A stretch of 21,940 nt of DNA from an uncultured Chloroflexota bacterium (GTDB taxonomy: Bacteria; Chloroflexota; Limnocylindria; Limnocylindrales; Limnocylindraceae), in the NCBI GenBank assembly GCA_903851225.1, contig CAINNT010000107.1, positions 1 to 21,940 on the forward strand, in the 5' to 3' direction. The notes beneath the pieces are model-generated. The model was not told where the DNA came from and ran no database searches. It saw nothing but the letters and a program-made list of their open reading frames with translations. The translations under genes were made by a program, and so were the position numbers. Numbering within the stretch: the first letter of the stretch is position 1; each line of letters opens with the position of its first letter. This document shows, piece after piece, positions 20,950-21,940 of this stretch.

Positions 20950-21940
20950 ATGATCAAGTTCGCGTTGAAGCGCATCGCGCTCGGCGTCACGATCATGCTC
21001 GGCTCCACTGTCCTGATCTATGCACTCCTACTCGCCGCTCCAGGGGGGCCGGAGCAGAAATATGCCCTCAACCCCAAATACACGGCGGCCCAGAAAGAGG
21101 GGTATCTCAAGTCCCTCGGGCTTGATCAGCCGGTCCCCGTGCAGTACTGCCGCTGGCTCGGCGCATGCCGCCGCGATGCGGAGGGCCTCGATGCGCTGGT
21201 TGGTCCGACCGGGTTTCCGAGCTTCCTCCCCTCACAGATCTCTGGTGTCTATACCGGGATCATCCACGGCGAGCTGGGGTACTCCTATTTCAATGGAGAG
21301 TCAGTAGCCGACCTCATTGCCGCCGCGGCGCTGCCAACGCTGATTCTGGCGGGTCTCTCTATCACCATCTGGCTGACACTCGCGGTGATCGTTGGGGTGT
21401 ATACCGGGGTGAAAAGTGGCGGCCGACTCGACAACTCGGTCACCACGATCACCTATGTGCTTTCAACCTTCCCCACCTTCCTGCTCGGGTTCATGCTGAT
21501 GTTCCTCTTCGCCATCGTCCTCGACCTCACACCGGTCGATGGAATGGTCAATGGGCGTGAATCGCCGGCCTTTGGCAGCGACCTGTACTGGCAGTACTTC
21601 TCCTCCAACCCGATCACCGCGGTGCTCGATCTCGCCGCGCACTTGGTGCTTCCAGTCATGACGCTGGTCATCGTGAGCTTCTCTGGGGACTCCCGATATG
21701 TGCGTGCCAGTGTGATTGACTCCCTCTCCATGGAGCATGTTCGTACGGCGCGAGCGAAAGGCCTGACACGAGCGCGCGTTTTGGTGCGCCACGCGTTGCG
21801 CACAGCGCTGGTTCCCTTTGCAACCAATATCGGGCTGGCGCTGCCATTCCTCTTCGGCGGAGCACTGATCACCGAGTCGATTTTCAGCTGGCCGGGAATT
21901 GGTCGGCTGACGCTGCAGGCCACGAACAACTTGGACTACC
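20950..21940 (+). CDS. ABC transporter permease, DppB/OppB type (C-terminus cut by window edge)
   Basis: Inner-membrane channel subunit of a peptide-type ABC importer; 330 codons are visible before the right edge. The N-terminus MIKFALKRIALGVTIMLGSTVLIYALLLAAPGG is the usual first helix and PG motif. SLGLDQPVPVQYCRWLG and HGELGYSYFNGESV match the extracellular DppB region. Several helices lead to the EAA loop RTARAKGLTRARVLVRHALRTALVP (about residues 265-289), which contacts the ATPase, followed by the ITESIFSWPGIGRLT block typical of the family's end. The external loop (about 35-110) is longer than usual and includes two cysteines. It follows the binding-protein gene on the same strand. Confidence 0.96.
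   Translation, partial: MIKFALKRIALGVTIMLGSTVLIYALLLAAPGGPEQKYALNPKYTAAQKEGYLKSLGLDQPVPVQYCRWLGACRRDAEGLDALVGPTGFPSFLPSQISGVYTGIIHGELGYSYFNGESVADLIAAAALPTLILAGLSITIWLTLAVIVGVYTGVKSGGRLDNSVTTITYVLSTFPTFLLGFMLMFLFAIVLDLTPVDGMVNGRESPAFGSDLYWQYFSSNPITAVLDLAAHLVLPVMTLVIVSFSGDSRYVRASVIDSLSMEHVRTARAKGLTRARVLVRHALRTALVPFATNIGLALPFLFGGALITESIFSWPGIGRLTLQATNNLDY

Noticed and set aside
1..21940. tRNA or rRNA genes, insertion sequences, CRISPR arrays, phage or attachment sites
   Set aside because: None was seen. There is no repeat-spacer pattern, transposase motif or cloverleaf sequence, and gaps between genes are all below 200 bp.

Overview
The window reads as a chromosomal segment of a high-GC bacterium. 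Genes are densely packed, stop/start codons overlap often (ATGA, GTGA, TGATG), and there are no mobile elements, tRNAs, rRNAs or CRISPR arrays. The gene set and the many apparently leaderless promoters (a TAnnnT box about 6-7 nt before the start codon) would suit a Chloroflexota lineage or an actinobacterium-like organism. This is an inference from gene content only, and no marker gene here settles the taxonomy.

Region 1 (1-4016). The 5' part of a membrane pyrophosphatase gene (hppA, minus strand, running off the left edge) is divergent from a lepB operon. lepB (signal peptidase I) is followed directly by two membrane-protein genes. The second is a diverged member of the NuoN/HyfF/MrpD antiporter-like family that lacks the usual pumping lysine and carries a Pro/Ser/Ala/Thr tail. 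The first may be a HyfE-like partner. A short perfect hairpin separates this operon from the convergent ndk.

Region 2 (4024-8857). ndk and a small unknown gene lie on the minus strand. Divergent from them is a compact coenzyme A operon: coaX, coaBC, panB, panC. It covers ketopantoate formation (PanB), pantothenate synthesis (PanC), pantothenate phosphorylation (CoaX) and conversion to 4'-phosphopantetheine (CoaBC). Several expected catalytic residues in CoaX and CoaBC are replaced.

Region 3 (8867-14240, minus strand). Five genes follow one another: an MFS transporter, a DegV/FakB-type fatty-acid-binding protein, a Glu/Leu/Phe/Val-type glutamate dehydrogenase, an unknown 205-residue protein, and a stand-alone BioD-like/DRTGG protein related to the N-terminal half of long phosphotransacetylases. 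The separate promoters suggest four transcription units, with only the last two genes tightly linked.

Region 4 (14289-17167, plus strand). A tightly coupled three-gene operon starts from a leaderless promoter: a four-cysteine zinc-ribbon-like protein, a 430-residue coiled-coil protein with a probable PD-(D/E)XK nuclease core, and an MFS-like membrane protein. This is the best candidate here for an undescribed system.

Region 5 (17255-18865, plus strand). A stand-alone lipoyl domain and a stand-alone E2 acyltransferase catalytic domain sit in separate genes with no peripheral-subunit-binding domain, followed by pdxH (PLP synthesis).

Region 6 (19010-21940, plus strand). A family 5 (oligopeptide-type) ABC transporter begins: a substrate-binding lipoprotein with an acidic Ca-binding-like insert, a long GAAA-capped hairpin, and a DppB-type permease that runs off the right edge.
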